From: Nansenia antarctica
Taxonomy: Eukaryota; Chordata; Actinopteri; Argentiniformes; Microstomatidae
Length of the DNA: 64,000 nt
Assembly (NCBI GenBank): GCA_963989245.1
Contig: OZ022348.1
Location: 33,288,395-33,352,394 of the forward strand
Direction: 5' to 3'
The notes below the pieces were generated by a model. The model was not told where the DNA came from. It ran no database searches and was given only the letters and a program-made list of their open reading frames with translations. The translations under genes and the position numbers were made by a program. Positions 48,201 to 57,261 of the stretch are shown here, in pieces. Within the stretch, counting starts at the first letter, position 1, and each line of letters begins with the position of its first letter.

Positions 48201-48558
48201 GGGGAAATGTGACAGCCGCTATGACAAAATCCCACGAAAAGCATTGCCCTCCGAAGCACACGTCCACCGCCCTAGTGCCATAAGAGCAGATAGGTGTGCC
48301 GTCCGCGCCTGCCAACTGCGGACCACGCTCCTCCTTCGCCACATCCGATCTCTCTGCCGGAATGATGCTCCACTGGGCACCTGTGTCACAAAGGAAACTG
48401 CGACCAGAGGCGGTGTCTTGTATGAAGAGCAGCCTGTTGGTGACGCCAGCGCTCAGGGCCACTACTGAGTGCCGGCCCCGCCGTTTCCCGTCGGTCCGAA
48501 GGTGCAGGGTGAGCGGCACCGTTTGGCCTTGGCGCCAAAAGTGGCGTGGTAGAAACAA
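45250..48558 (-). CDS. pol: Pol polyprotein (protease, reverse transcriptase, RNase H, integrase)
   Basis: Numbered from the first in-frame Met, 1,102 residues; translation more probably enters by frameshift from gag at 48483-48489, about 22 codons in. Domains in order: aspartic protease with DTGA at 58-61; reverse transcriptase with LRMPFGLKNA at 325-334 and catalytic YLDD at 355-358; RNase H with Asp507 (TTDAS), Glu548, Asp573 and Asp618; integrase zinc finger His697, His701, Cys731, Cys734; integrase core Asp763, Asp822, Glu858 (DD35E spacing). The order protease-RT-RNase H-integrase defines Ty3/gypsy. The C-terminus is Pro/Arg-rich, with no chromodomain that I recognise. No stops or frameshifts. 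The stop lies immediately upstream of the polypurine tract. Confidence 0.96.
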   Translation of the reverse strand: MFLPRHFWRQGQTVPLTLHLRTDGKRRGRHSVVALSAGVTNRLLFIQDTASGRSFLCDTGAQWSIIPAERSDVAKEERGPQLAGADGTPICSYGTRAVDVCFGGQCFSWDFVIAAVTFPLLGADFLCAHNLLVDVGNRRLVNSQTFASFACTQGEAVYSGWSNTLAESDQYLRLLAEFPDLTKPTFSAPTVKHGVEHHIETEGPPLHARARRLNPEKLAIARAEFAHMEQVGIVQRSSSPWASPLHIVPKSDGGWRPCGDYRRLNDASKPDRYPVPHVQDFSANLAGKRFFSKVDLVRGYHQVPVHPEDVPKTAVITPFGLFEFLRMPFGLKNAAQTFQRLMHSVLRDLPFLFVYLDDILVASTTEEEHLSHLRALFTRLSQHGLIVNPAKCEFGRNTIDFLGHRVSAEGVTPLPSKVEAVAAFPRPSTISELKGFIGMVTFYYRFLHHIAHILRPLYDAQKGKTLKQPVDWTAERVKAFQDTKAALARAAMLAHPSPSAPTALTTDASDFAVGAVYEQWVGDAWQPLAFFSRQLSPREQRYSTFDRELLGLWLAVRHFRFLLEGREFTAYVDHKPLTHAMSKVAEPWSDRQQRQLAYISEFTTDIQHVAGKSNQVADCLSRAVVGAVQLGLDYARMAADQAADPAVQALKLSDTGLRLEEVVFGDAGATLLCDVSMGQPRPVVPANWRRPAFEAIHGLSHPGRKPSSRLVSEKFVWHGLKRDVRAWVDTCIACQRAKVHRHVKAPLEQFSVPERRFDHVNVDLVGPLPPSHGYTYLFTMVDRTTRWPEAVPLSSTTAPDLARAFIAVWVSRYGTPADLSSDRGSQFTSELWAAVAENLGVKLHRTTAYHPQANGLCERFHRSMKAALRASLTDSDWLDKLPWVMLGLRTAPKEDLQSSSAELVFGQPLRVPGDFIPKSTEPWSAAAQRASLLDSARTFVPVPTTQHGVPTSRVPPELHSARFVFIRHDGHRTPLRPPYDGPFRVIEAGAKNFMVDMGGRPECVSVDRLKPAHLDLELPLDLALPPRRGRPPVLPPLPRPGHSPLRTRQPPAAREPPVVTAPRPSLQEDVMGDVTPPPAPPDFTYDRRGRAIRPPRREDFQY
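48452..48478 (-). promoter_or_regulatory. Possible frameshift-stimulating pseudoknot
   Basis: On the minus strand GGGCC (48474-48478) can pair with GGCCC (48456-48460), and loop bases CTCA (within 48465-48469) can pair with TGAG (48452-48455) just 3' of the first stem, an H-type arrangement. The spacer after the slippery site is about four to five bases. An alternative extends the first hairpin through CACT/AGTG. The gag stop codon (48462-48464) lies inside it. Confidence 0.5.
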
Positions 48559-49256
48559 TGGCCCGCAGCGTTACCCTGCTGGCCAGAAGGTCTTGCGTCA
48601 TCCTTCGCTCTCCTGCGACGGTCGGGTGGCGGGGCGGCCGCGGGAGCGAGCAGGTCGGGGGACCGTTGAGGCATGGCCAAGACGAACCGGTCCGCCTCCC
48701 TGGCCAGGGCGCGGGGCTCCATGATGGCGGTGTTGGCCAGCGCCATCCTAACTTGAGCTGGCAATGTGCGCATGAACAGCTCTGTGAAGAGGATCATGGG
48801 GTCTTCTGTACCGAGCAGGTTTAGCACCCTCTCCATGCGCGCAGAAGGCCTCTCGTCACCCAAGTCCGACATGGCAAATAGGCGACGCACCCTCTCCGCA
48901 GTGGACAGTTCAAATGTCTCTAGAAGCAGGGCCTTGAGGCGCTCATATTTGTTCGTCGTCGGGGGAGCAGACAAAAAACCTACCACTCGAGCTGCGGTGG
49001 AGCTGCCCAACATTGCCACAGCATGGTTGTACCGGTCGTCGTCGTCATCGATGTCACTTTTGTTGAAATGTGCCTCTACAATAGCAAACCATGCAGCAGG
49101 CGTTGAGTCCCAGAACTCTGGTAGCTTGAGAGTGGGAGTGTGCGCACCACGCGTTACCCTGACAGGGGATGGTGATGGCTGCCGCTGGTTTGAACGTCTT
49201 CCTCGCCCGGACATTTTGCAGGATTGTAATGTTCGTTCGCTGGTTTTTGTACACAA
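48462..49256 (-). CDS. gag: Gag polyprotein
   Basis: 264 residues if started at 49256. A second Met at 49214 (MSGRGRRSNQRQ) is an equally plausible start; the leader between primer site and first Met is only about 17 bases. The central part (LKLPEFWDSTPAAWFAIVEA..., LLETFELSTAERVRRLFAM) is the capsid-like region typical of this Ty3/gypsy group. Near the C-terminus CFYHATFGAKAKRCRSPC gives a C-x2-H-x9-C-x3-C finger, as in mag-like and related gypsy elements. It overlaps pol, which lies in the -1 frame. It would package the element's RNA. Confidence 0.92.
   Translation of the reverse strand: MCTKTSERTLQSCKMSGRGRRSNQRQPSPSPVRVTRGAHTPTLKLPEFWDSTPAAWFAIVEAHFNKSDIDDDDDRYNHAVAMLGSSTAARVVGFLSAPPTTNKYERLKALLLETFELSTAERVRRLFAMSDLGDERPSARMERVLNLLGTEDPMILFTELFMRTLPAQVRMALANTAIMEPRALAREADRFVLAMPQRSPDLLAPAAAPPPDRRRRAKDDARPSGQQGNAAGHCFYHATFGAKAKRCRSPCTFGPTGNGGAGTQ
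48483..48489 (-). promoter_or_regulatory. -1 ribosomal frameshift slippery heptamer GGGAAAC
   Basis: Gag codons here read ACG GGA AAC, so the heptamer is in the correct X-XXY-YYZ register. Slipping back one base gives GGG AAA and leads directly into the pol frame (DGKRRGRHSVV). It lies inside the gag/pol overlap, 19 bases before the gag stop codon. Confidence 0.75.
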
Positions 49257-49273
49257 TTACGTTAACAAAAATC

Positions 49274-49289
49274 CACGTCGGGGTCACCA
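49274..49289 (-). promoter_or_regulatory. Primer binding site for tRNA-Trp
   Basis: One base internal to the 5' LTR, the minus strand reads TGGTGACCCCGACGTG. This is complementary to the 3' end of vertebrate tRNA-Trp including CCA (known from memory). The 16-base match is uninterrupted; an extra G then breaks it. Confidence 0.85.
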
Positions 49290-49290
49290 G

Positions 49291-49526
49291 TGTAGTGCCG
49301 GAGGAAAAAGGAAAGACGTAGGCAACGTAATGATAACTGTTTAATCAAAATAACAACTTGTACTCTCAGTACAGGACCAGAAAATAGATCACCAAAACTG
49401 TTGTGTCTAAACAGGAAGTTGCAACGTCAATAATCCTCCCCTCTGCCCCTAGTGCCAGAACTGGTTCCCTCCCACTACACAACCAACAGTAAGAGGAGAA
49501 CATGAACCCATAATGTAGTCACTACA
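49291..49526 (-). repeat. 5' LTR of the Ty3/gypsy element
   Basis: 236 bases, identical to the 3' LTR except at 49436. It should hold the promoter. I see no convincing TATA box in the transcript sense. Followed by CCAT, the slightly mutated target duplication. Confidence 0.95.
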
Positions 49527-49543
49527 CCATGCATTATATAACT

Positions 49544-51378
49544 CATCGTTTCTCAACATCGGGGGACGCTGGAACAGATATCTTTAAAAGGGGGGCGTTG
49601 AGGTGTTCTTGGGGGGCGTTCGCGCATTAAGTATTTTTCTCATGAAAAACAGCTGTGTTATTACGGGCACATTCGTAAATGCACGAACGCTGAATGTCGA
49701 TGCACGATGAACGGTCAGTTCGCTCGGACAAACCGTGTCTCGGTCGACTGTTCGACCCTGCTGGCTGCCTGTCCCGGCCTAATGCGAGCCACGGCCGCTG
49801 CTATTGGTTGATAGAACGACATGTAGAAATGTGATTGGCTGAGCGGGAAGCCTTTTCTAAAAAGCTGCTAGTTTGGTTGCAGTGCGCCGTAGAGCCCTAC
49901 ACGTGCCCATCTCTGAGCGCTCTGAACTTGGCCGGGCTCTGACGCAGACACAAAAAATAAAAGTGAGAGTGTCATCAAGAAAATGGAGAAGCTAATAACT
50001 CAGCTAGCAAAGGCAGAGCTTTTAATAGTTTCCAATGTGTCTGGGTAAGCTGCATTGTAGAATAATCTTGACAGTTCATGTACAGTGCAGAAATTGCAAT
50101 ACTATGCTACGATAGAAAGAACCCCGGTTCATCCCATCTGTAACATCATGTTGACCAATGCCCAACTTCTATGAGTGTTTTCCTTGTAGGCTATGCTTGA
50201 GTGACATAATGTTTCAGTTTGTGGGCTCATTGTAATTGTTGCGTTCGCTTCGTTCGCTTCCTTTCAATACAGCTTATTTAATTTAGTTAAAATGAGTGGT
50301 AATACCATACCACCATACCAGAACATCACAGCAGGAACAACCTATCTCAAAAAAGCGATCGTAATAAACCAGTCCTGAAAGTTCTCTGTCGCTTACCAAT
50401 AATCGAACCTAGAGAAATCAGCTATGAATGTCCCCTCCCCTCGCAGGTTCATCACAGTATATTACATAAATGTATTACTGTTAAGTGTTGTTGTGGATGT
50501 TATCCCTAGTGCCATTCTGAGGTTAGCATTGCGATGTGTTTGCAAACTAAAATACGATCGCTTTTTTGTGATATGTTGCTCCTCTTGTGATGCCCTGGAA
50601 ACGAACGCATCAGCTGCAGCGTCTTTTGTATTGATCAGCTGTCAGCAGTGTTATTACGGGTACGTTCGTAAATGCACGAACGGTCAGTTCGCTCGGACAA
50701 AACCGTGTTTTCAGTCAGAGCGCCCATCTCTGAGCGCTCCCAGAGCGCAGAGCTCTGAACTTTGGAACTTTGTTATGTTTTGATATGTTTTGATATGAGA
50801 AATTCGAAGTGGTCAGTTTATGAAAATAATACCATAGAATACTAAATAAAATATTAAAATAATAGCCCCCTAGCGTTTGCCGCCATATTGTGACCCCCCC
50901 CTCCCCAAAGTCCAATAAAAAATGAATAAATATTAGCATCATAAAACAGCAATTTGGAGAAATGCAACACCAGCACACTTAAAAAAAACTAACAATGTTA
51001 GTTGTAATGTACAGTTCTGCAGCCTACTGTTTGTTCTGCATCGGACATGTGTGAAATTGCTGCTGTTCCGTAGCAGTCTGTTTGTATTCTCTGATGTTGT
51101 CTGAGTTTGTTTAACACTCAGAAACAGCATTTTTATTCACATTCACATGGCTTTTCTGCTCTCTGGTAAACTAATGATAATCATATTCCAACTGCCCAGT
51201 TAAATCCAATCTATTATTTGGCATTCAGTGACATGCTTTTTAAATTATATAACACAGAATATTAGTCAACATTAATATCTAGGGAAGAAAATAAGCCTAC
51301 TTTTTTTGATGGGGGGGCGGTAAGAGGCCTGGATAATGGACAGGGGGGCGCTGGCCCCAAAAAGGTTGAGAACCACTG
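49544..51378. mobile_element. hAT element with target duplication ATATAACT
   Basis: The right end GGTTGAGAACCACTG (to 51378) matches the inverse of a degraded left end CATCGTTTCTCAAC (49544). Perfect octamers ATATAACT lie at 49536-49543 and 51379-51386. GGGGGGCG-rich segments flank both ends inside. A segment including GTAAATGCACGAACG and GGTCAGTTCGCTCGGACAAA is present twice (about 49655-49735 and 50647-50706). No transposase frame; non-autonomous. It inserted 17 bases from the retrotransposon. Confidence 0.9.
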
Positions 51379-51539
51379 ATATAACTAATAGCACTGTGAT
51401 CTCCATCAATAGAATTTAGTATTCTTCTCCAGCTTAAAAACTCAGCTCCCTCGTCTTGCTAGGCTATTGGCCTAGTCCCTTTTCTCATCAGATCCTTAAA
51501 GCCAGAAAGAGGTTTGACTATCTTCGGTTGGGACTAAGG

Positions 51540-51621
51540 GGTAGTGTGGCCGAGCGGTCTAAGGCGCTGGATTAAGGCTCCAGTCTCTCCGGAGGCGTGG
51601 GTTCAAATCCCACCACTGCCA
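51540..51621 (+). tRNA. tRNA-Leu (anticodon AAG)
   Basis: 82 bases, the same as the copy at 44639 except GGCGCTGG in place of GGTGCTGG in the D-arm region, which restores the usual base. Discriminator A, long variable arm, A-box TGGCCGAGCGG and a TTTT run just downstream. The best-formed gene of the four. Confidence 0.94.
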
Positions 51622-51780
51622 TATTTTCAAAGATGAGAAGCTGGGATGGCTCCACAGCGGAAGAGGACAGAATACCATCTCATTGTGACCTTGTTCCAAA
51701 TCTCCAAACTCTTTTCTCGACTCCATTAAAGTCCATTAAAAAGGAGAGTGGCAGGCTCAGCTTTAAAAGGTGTACAGTCA

Positions 51781-51862
51781 GGTAGTGTGGCCGAGCGGTC
51801 TAAGGCGCTGGATTTAGGCTCCAGTCTCTCTGGAGGCATGGGTTCAAATCCCACCGCTGCCA
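51781..51862 (+). tRNA. tRNA-Leu (anticodon TAG), derived from an AAG gene
   Basis: The anticodon loop is TTTAGGC between CTGGA and TCCAG, so the anticodon is UAG, reading CUA. Its tandem counterpart at 44880 has TTAAGGC (AAG). One base change therefore switches the isoacceptor within a leucine family. The acceptor pairs GGTAGTG with CGCTGCC (two G-U type pairs) and the discriminator is A. A base change (GGAGGCATGG) lies at the variable arm/T-stem border. Only TTT, not TTTT, follows. Confidence 0.88.
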
Positions 51863-52019
51863 TCTTTAGAGAAGCTGTCCCAATACAAGCTATGCATTAT
51901 ATAACTAATAGCACTGTGATCTCCATCAATAGAATTTAGTATTCTTCTCCAGCTTAAAAACTCAGCTCCCTCGTCTTGCTAGGCTATTGGCCTCGTCCCT
52001 TTTCTCATCAGATCCTTAA

Positions 52020-52392
52020 CAGTCAAGCAGCCTTTTTTTTTTTTTTTTTAAGGGGCTTTACTCTTTCAAACACTAACCTGCTATGATACTAATAGTACTA
52101 ATATAGTACTAATCATTATTCAACCCTGGGTTCGTAAAAACACTTTCTATAAATGTATTGGAAGCATTTGTCAGATGATGGAGAATGTCATCAGTAGTAC
52201 CCACTGTATACTACCCAGTCCATAGTGTACAGAAAAGTCTATCTCAGTCAGTACCATGTCAATAATTTAGTAAACTCAGTGATTTTACATCATCCAGATC
52301 ATACATTTTTTATTATTGTACTTTTTGCAACTTCTGCAACAACAATCATTTGAAATGTTCAACACAGCGCCTGATGAGACACTGAGGCACTC
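52020..52392. other. Stretch without recognised feature
   Basis: Begins with a poly-T tract (52034-52048); otherwise AT-rich and featureless. Confidence 0.45.
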
Positions 52393-55300
52393 TGTGTAGG
52401 GCAGCCTATCTCTGTGTAGACGGGGCAGCCTATCTCTGTGTAGGCGGGGGGGCAGCCTATCTCTGTGTAGGGCAGCCTATCTCTGTGTAGGCGGGGCGGG
52501 GCAGCCTATCTCTGTGTAGGTTGGGCAGCCTATCTCTGTGTAGGCGGGGGCAGCCTATCTCTGTGTAGGCGGGGCGGGGCAGCCTATCTCTGTGTAGGCG
52601 GGGCGGGGCAGCCTATCTCTGTGTAGGCGGGAGCAGCCTATCTCTGTGTAGGCGGGGGCAGCCTATCTCTGTAGGCGGAGGCAGCCTATCTCTGTGTAGG
52701 CGGGGCAGCCTATCTCTGTAGGCGGAGGCAGCCTATCTCTGTGTAGGCGGGGCAGCCTATCTCTCTGTAGGGCAGCCTATCTCTGTGTAGGCGGGGCAGC
52801 CTATCTCTGTGTAGGCAGGGCAGCCTATCTCTGTGTAGGCAGGGAGGGGCAGCCTATCTCTGTGTAGACAGGGCAGCCTATCTCTGTGTAGGAGGGGGCA
52901 GCCTATCTCTGTGTAGGCGGGGGGGCAGCCTATCTGTGTGTAGGCGGGGGGGGCAGCCTATCTCTGTGTAGGCGGGGCAGCCTATCTCTGTGTAGGCGGG
53001 GCAGCCTATCTCTGTGTAGGCGGGGCAGCCTATCTCTGTGTAGGCGGGGCAGCCTATCTCTGTGTAGGCGGGGGGGGCAGCCTATCTCTGTGTAGGCGGG
53101 GGGGGGGCAGCCTATCTCTGTGTAGGCGGGGGGGGGGGGGCAGCCTATCTCTGTGTAGGCAGGTAGGGCTGCACGATTAATCGATTTTAAATCGAAATCG
53201 CGATTTGAAATGACGCGATTAGCTAATCGCAAAGCCTGCGATTTGCCTGCGATTTTTTTTTATTATTATTATTATTATTTTTTTGCCATTTAGCAGACGC
53301 TTAATCATAATTGCTTTGGACTTGATTAGTTGAATCAGGTGTGCTGGTGGTGGAACAGATCAAATATGTGGAGCGGCTGGGGCGCCCCGAGGAGAGGGTT
53401 GAGAAACACCACTACCCGTATGGGATACGTCATACAGCGCGTCGGATTCAACGTCAATGAACGTCAACGTCAATGAACGTAAAAAAAAAGACACTTGTTG
53501 AGAGAAACAAAATGGTGTTGCTGTTTAAAAAAAACATAAATAAATATGTTGTCCCAATTCATATCTTTTAAGTTCTCATCCTTGCATTAGAATTAGAGCA
53601 GTTAATAGTTTGATGGTATCATGTGGTAATGCTCTCTGAAAATAGGTGATAGATAGATTCATCCAATCACCTGCCAAGTATTTTTTTGAAAGTACCTGCC
53701 CTTTTCCAAACAGCTTCCAATTAAGCTTTCCTAGAATGTGTGAAACAAACCACCTGAGTCAGGTTAGTAATGCTCCATCACATGTTTTAATCTGAAGCTT
53801 GATTTTAAAGCAACCCAACTTTAAAGCAACCCAATGTAAGTTTAGTTCTTTCACTCGTAGCTCGGGCTGTGGGCGTGCTAGAGGAGGGAGCCTCTAAGTC
53901 CCCTGAAGACGTACAAACAAACTGCACGTTGATACGACCTTCCTAGCCGGAGATATGGCCACATTTTACAAAAACTCCCTTTTTTTTTTTTTTTTTTTTT
54001 TTGCTATTTAAAAAAATAATAATCGCAAATTAATCGCAATCGCGATATCTGTCCAAATAATCGCAATTCGATGTTTTTCCCCAAATCGTGCAGCCCTATA
54101 GGCAGGGTAGCCTATCTCTGTGTAGGCGGGGCAGCCTGTCTCTGTGTAGGCGGGGGCAGCCTATCTCTGTGTAGGCGGGGGCAGCCTATCTCTGTGTAGG
54201 CGGGGGGGCAGCCTATCTCTGTGTAGGCGGGGCAGCCTATCTCTGTGTAGGCAGGGCAGCCTATCTCCGTGTAGGGGGGGGCAGCCTATCTCTGTGTAGG
54301 AGGGGGGGCCTATCTCTATGTAGGCGGGGCAGCCTATCTCTGTGTAGGAGGGGGCAGCCTATCTCTGTGTAGGCGGGGCAGCCTATCTCGGTGTAGGCGG
54401 GGTGGGCAGCCTATCTCTGTGTAGGCGGGGGCAGCCTATCTCTGTGTAGGTGGGGCAGCCTATCTCTGTGTAGGCGAGGCAGCCTATCTCTGTGTAGGCG
54501 GGGCGGGGCAGCCTATCTCTGTGTAGGCGGGGCAGCCTATCTCTGTGTAGGCAGGGCAGCCTATCTTTGTGTAGGCGGGGCGGGGCAGCCTATCTCTGTG
54601 TAGGCAGGGCAGCCTATCTCTGTGTAGGCGAGGCAGCCTATCTCTGTGTAGGCGGGGCGGGGCAGCCTATCTCTGTGTAGGCAGGGCAGCCTATCTCTGT
54701 GTAGGCGGGGGCAGCCTATCTCTGTGTAGGCGGGGGGGCAGCCTATCTCTGTGTAGGCGGGGCAGCCTATCTCTGTGTAGGCGGGGCAGCCTATCTCTGT
54801 GTAGGCGGGGCAGCCTATCTCTGTGTAGGCGGGGCAGGGCAGCCTATCCCTGTGTAGGCGGGGGGGGGCAGCCTATCTCTGTGTAGGCAGGGCAGCCTAT
54901 CTCTGTGTAGGCGGGGGCAGCCTATCTCTGTGTAGGCGGGGGGGGCAGCCTATCTCTGTGTAGGCGGGGCAGCCTATCTCTGTGTAGGCGAGGCAGCCTA
55001 TCTCTGTGTAGGCGGGGGGGGCAGCCTATCTCTGTGTAGGCGGGGCAGCCTATCTCTGTGTAGGCGGGGCGGGGCAGCCTATCCCTGTGTAGGCGGGGGG
55101 GGGCAGCCTATCTCTGTGTAGGCGGGGGGGCCTATCTCTGTGTAGGCGGGGCAGCCTATCTCTGTGTAGGCGGGGGCAGCCTATCTCTGTGTAGGCGGGG
55201 CAGCCTATCTCTGTGTAGGCGGGGCAGCCTATCTCTGTGTAGGCGGGGGGGGGGCAGCCTATCTCTGTGTAGGCGGGGCGGGGCAGCCTATCTGTGTGTA

Positions 55301-56270
55301 GGCGGGGGGGGCAGCCTATCTCTGTGTAGGCGGGGCAGCCTATCTCTGTGTAGGCGGGGGGGCCTATCTCTGTGTAGGCGGGGGCAGCCTATCTCTGTGT
55401 AGGCGGGGGGGCAGCCTATCTCTGTGTAGGCGGGGGCAGCCTATCTCTGTGTAGGCGGGGCGGGGCAGCCTATCTCTGTGTAGGCGGGGCAGCCTATCTC
55501 TGTATAGGCGGGGCGGGGCAGCCTATCTCTATGTAGGCGGGGCAGCTTATCTCTGTGTAGGCGGGGCAGCCTATCTCTGTGTAGGCGGGGGCAGGGCAGC
55601 CTATCTCTGTGTAGGCGGGGCAGCCTATCTCTCTGTAGGCGGGGCAGCCTATCTCTGTGTAGGTGGGGCAGCCTATCTCTGTGTAGGCGGGGGGCAGCCT
55701 ATCTCCCTGTAGGCGGGGGCAGCCTATCTCTGTGTAGGTGGGGCAGCCTATCTCTGTGTAGGCGGGGCAGCCTATCTCTGTGTAGGCGGGGCAGGGCAGC
55801 CTATCTCTGTAGGCGGGGGCAGCCTATCTCTATGTAGGCGGGGCAGCTTATCTCTGTGTAGGCGGGGCAGCCTATCTCTGTGTAGGCGGGGGCAGGGCAG
55901 CCTATCTCTGTGTAGGCGGGGCAGCCTATCTCTCTGTAGGCGGGGCAGCCTATCTCTGTGTAGGTGGGGCAGCCTATCTCTGTGTAGGCGGGGGGCAGCC
56001 TATCTCCCTGTAGGCGGGGGCAGCCTATCTCTGTGTAGGCGGGGCAGCCTATCTCTGTGTAGGCGGGGCAGCCTATCTCTGTGTAGGCGGGGCAGGGCAG
56101 CCTATCTCTGTAGGCGGGGGCAGCCTATCTCTGTAGGCGGGGCAGCCTATCTCTGTAGGCGGGGCAGCCTATCTCTCTGTAGGCGGGGCAGCCTATCTCT
56201 GTGTAGGCGGGGCAGCCTATCTCTGTGAAGGCGGGGCAGCCTATCTCTGTGTAGGCGGGGCAGCCTATCT
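52393..56270. repeat. 25-bp minisatellite (GCAGCCTATCTCTGTGTAGG), about 2.9 kb, split by a hAT
   Basis: Units of GCAGCCTATCTCTGTGTAGG plus CGGGG with a variable number of Gs, about 25-33 bases long. Blocks at 52393-53163 and 54099-56270 flank a hAT. Within the second block, about 55545-55735 and 55845-56025 are near-identical, showing a higher-order duplication. Minus-strand frames (PAYTEIGCP, RLHRDRLP repeats) are by-products. Confidence 0.95.
53164..54098. mobile_element. hAT element in the 25-bp array, target duplication TAGGCAGG
   Basis: The ends are TAGGGCTGCACGATTAATCG (53164) and AAATCGTGCAGCCCTA (to 54098). Perfect octamers TAGGCAGG lie at 53156-53163 and 54099-54106. AATCGCGATT motifs occur near both ends. 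No transposase. The interior holds a T/A run at 53248-53283 and a fragment (53284-53412) with GCCATTTAGCAGACGCTTAA and GAGGGTTGAGAAACACC, pieces of other repeats. Confidence 0.92.
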
Positions 56271-57245
56271 GAATGGCTTGTTGGATTGAATGTTTTCCAA
56301 AATACGCAGCACACAAATAACGGACTGAATTGCTTTATTTCACAGTTTCTGTGTTTAGTAGGATCATCAGAGACCCAAATGTACAAGCACTGAAAAAGTG
56401 AGTTTTTCATAATATGGGACCTTTTAAACCAGAGGACCAATATCCTGGGTCTGTCTTTATCTCGAGGACACCTCCTCGCTCTCTCTCTTTTACTGGACCA
56501 GATTCTTTCTCTCTCAAAGTGAGTCTTTGAAAGTAATTGTACGTCAAAGGTCATGCCTGAGTGGGAGTGCTGTGGGTCGTAGTGGAGAACAGAGCTGTGT
56601 TGCCTATTCTCCCCAGGCTGGTCCATGCCAGCACCCCCTACCGTGCACAATGGGCTCATTGGTCTGTTCCTTCGTCGTTAGGGCTGGGTTAAAAAAAAAG
56701 ATTTCCCAATTCAGAATCGATCTTAATTTGAATGACCGATTATCGATTCATAAATCCCGAGATCGATCTTTTATGGCTATTCCTGCTTCAACCCGCAACA
56801 AGATCTCGCGGCCAGATCTTGTGCAACGAGACTTCGAAAGCCAGCATTTTCAACAACGCTGTACAGTCGTATTGTACAGTTGCACATGAAACTTGCGACA
56901 GCCTCGGTTATTTTTTGGGTACGCCAAGAATTTGAATAAACCCAAACATGTAGGCAAATGTGAAACATGACGTCGCAACTTGCTGCAAATATGTGTCACG
57001 TTCTGATGCTTTGGTCTTCATATCGGGATCTGATATAATAATCAGACTTTTCTTTCGGAACATGTGAAGCTTGCTTTGTGAGCCTGCTAACAGTTAGCAC
57101 CTCACCCAATCCATTGCCTTGCAGTATTTTGGCTTGACTAGCGAGTTTGTGTTGTGATTCTCAACAACTTTGAAACGTATTTCCGTGTTTCAAAAGAAAA
57201 GTCTGAACATTTTGATTGGTTGCCGATATGAGGACCAAAGCATTA
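56271..57245. other. Stretch with one hAT-like end
   Basis: TAGGGCTGGGTT at 56679 followed by CGATCTTAATTTGAATGACC and GATTATCGATTC resembles a hAT terminus; no right end was found. Nothing else is recognised. Confidence 0.4.
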
Positions 57246-57261
57246 GAACGGTCCGCTGTGC

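Larger units (their letters stand above)
44993..49526 (-). mobile_element. Structurally intact Ty3/gypsy LTR retrotransposon
   Basis: 4,534 bases on the minus strand: 5' LTR 49291-49526, primer site, gag, pol, polypurine tract, 3' LTR 44993-45228. The LTRs differ at one of 236 positions, both reading frames are open, and every catalytic motif of pol is present, so the insertion looks recent. No envelope frame exists. The target duplication is CTAT/CCAT (one mismatch), confirmed by the empty site AAGCTATGCATT in the second copy of the host duplication (about 51887-51898). It sits 31 bases downstream of a tRNA gene. Confidence 0.95.
44595..52015. repeat. 520-bp tandem duplication carrying tRNA-Leu genes; first copy interrupted
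   Basis: Copy 2 is continuous from TTAA at 51496 to TTAA at 52016. Copy 1 is 44595-44992 plus 49527-49543 plus 51387-51495, interrupted by the Ty3/gypsy element (44993-49526) and a hAT (49544-51378). Both copies start TTAAAGCCAGAAAGAGG and end CATCAGATCC before TTAA. Each contains two tRNA-Leu genes about 160 bases apart. Only scattered substitutions separate the copies. Confidence 0.92.

Noticed and set aside
45250..49256. Endogenous retrovirus
   Set aside because: There is no envelope frame between pol and the 3' LTR: pol ends within about 20 bases of the polypurine tract. A Ty3/gypsy retrotransposon explains everything seen.
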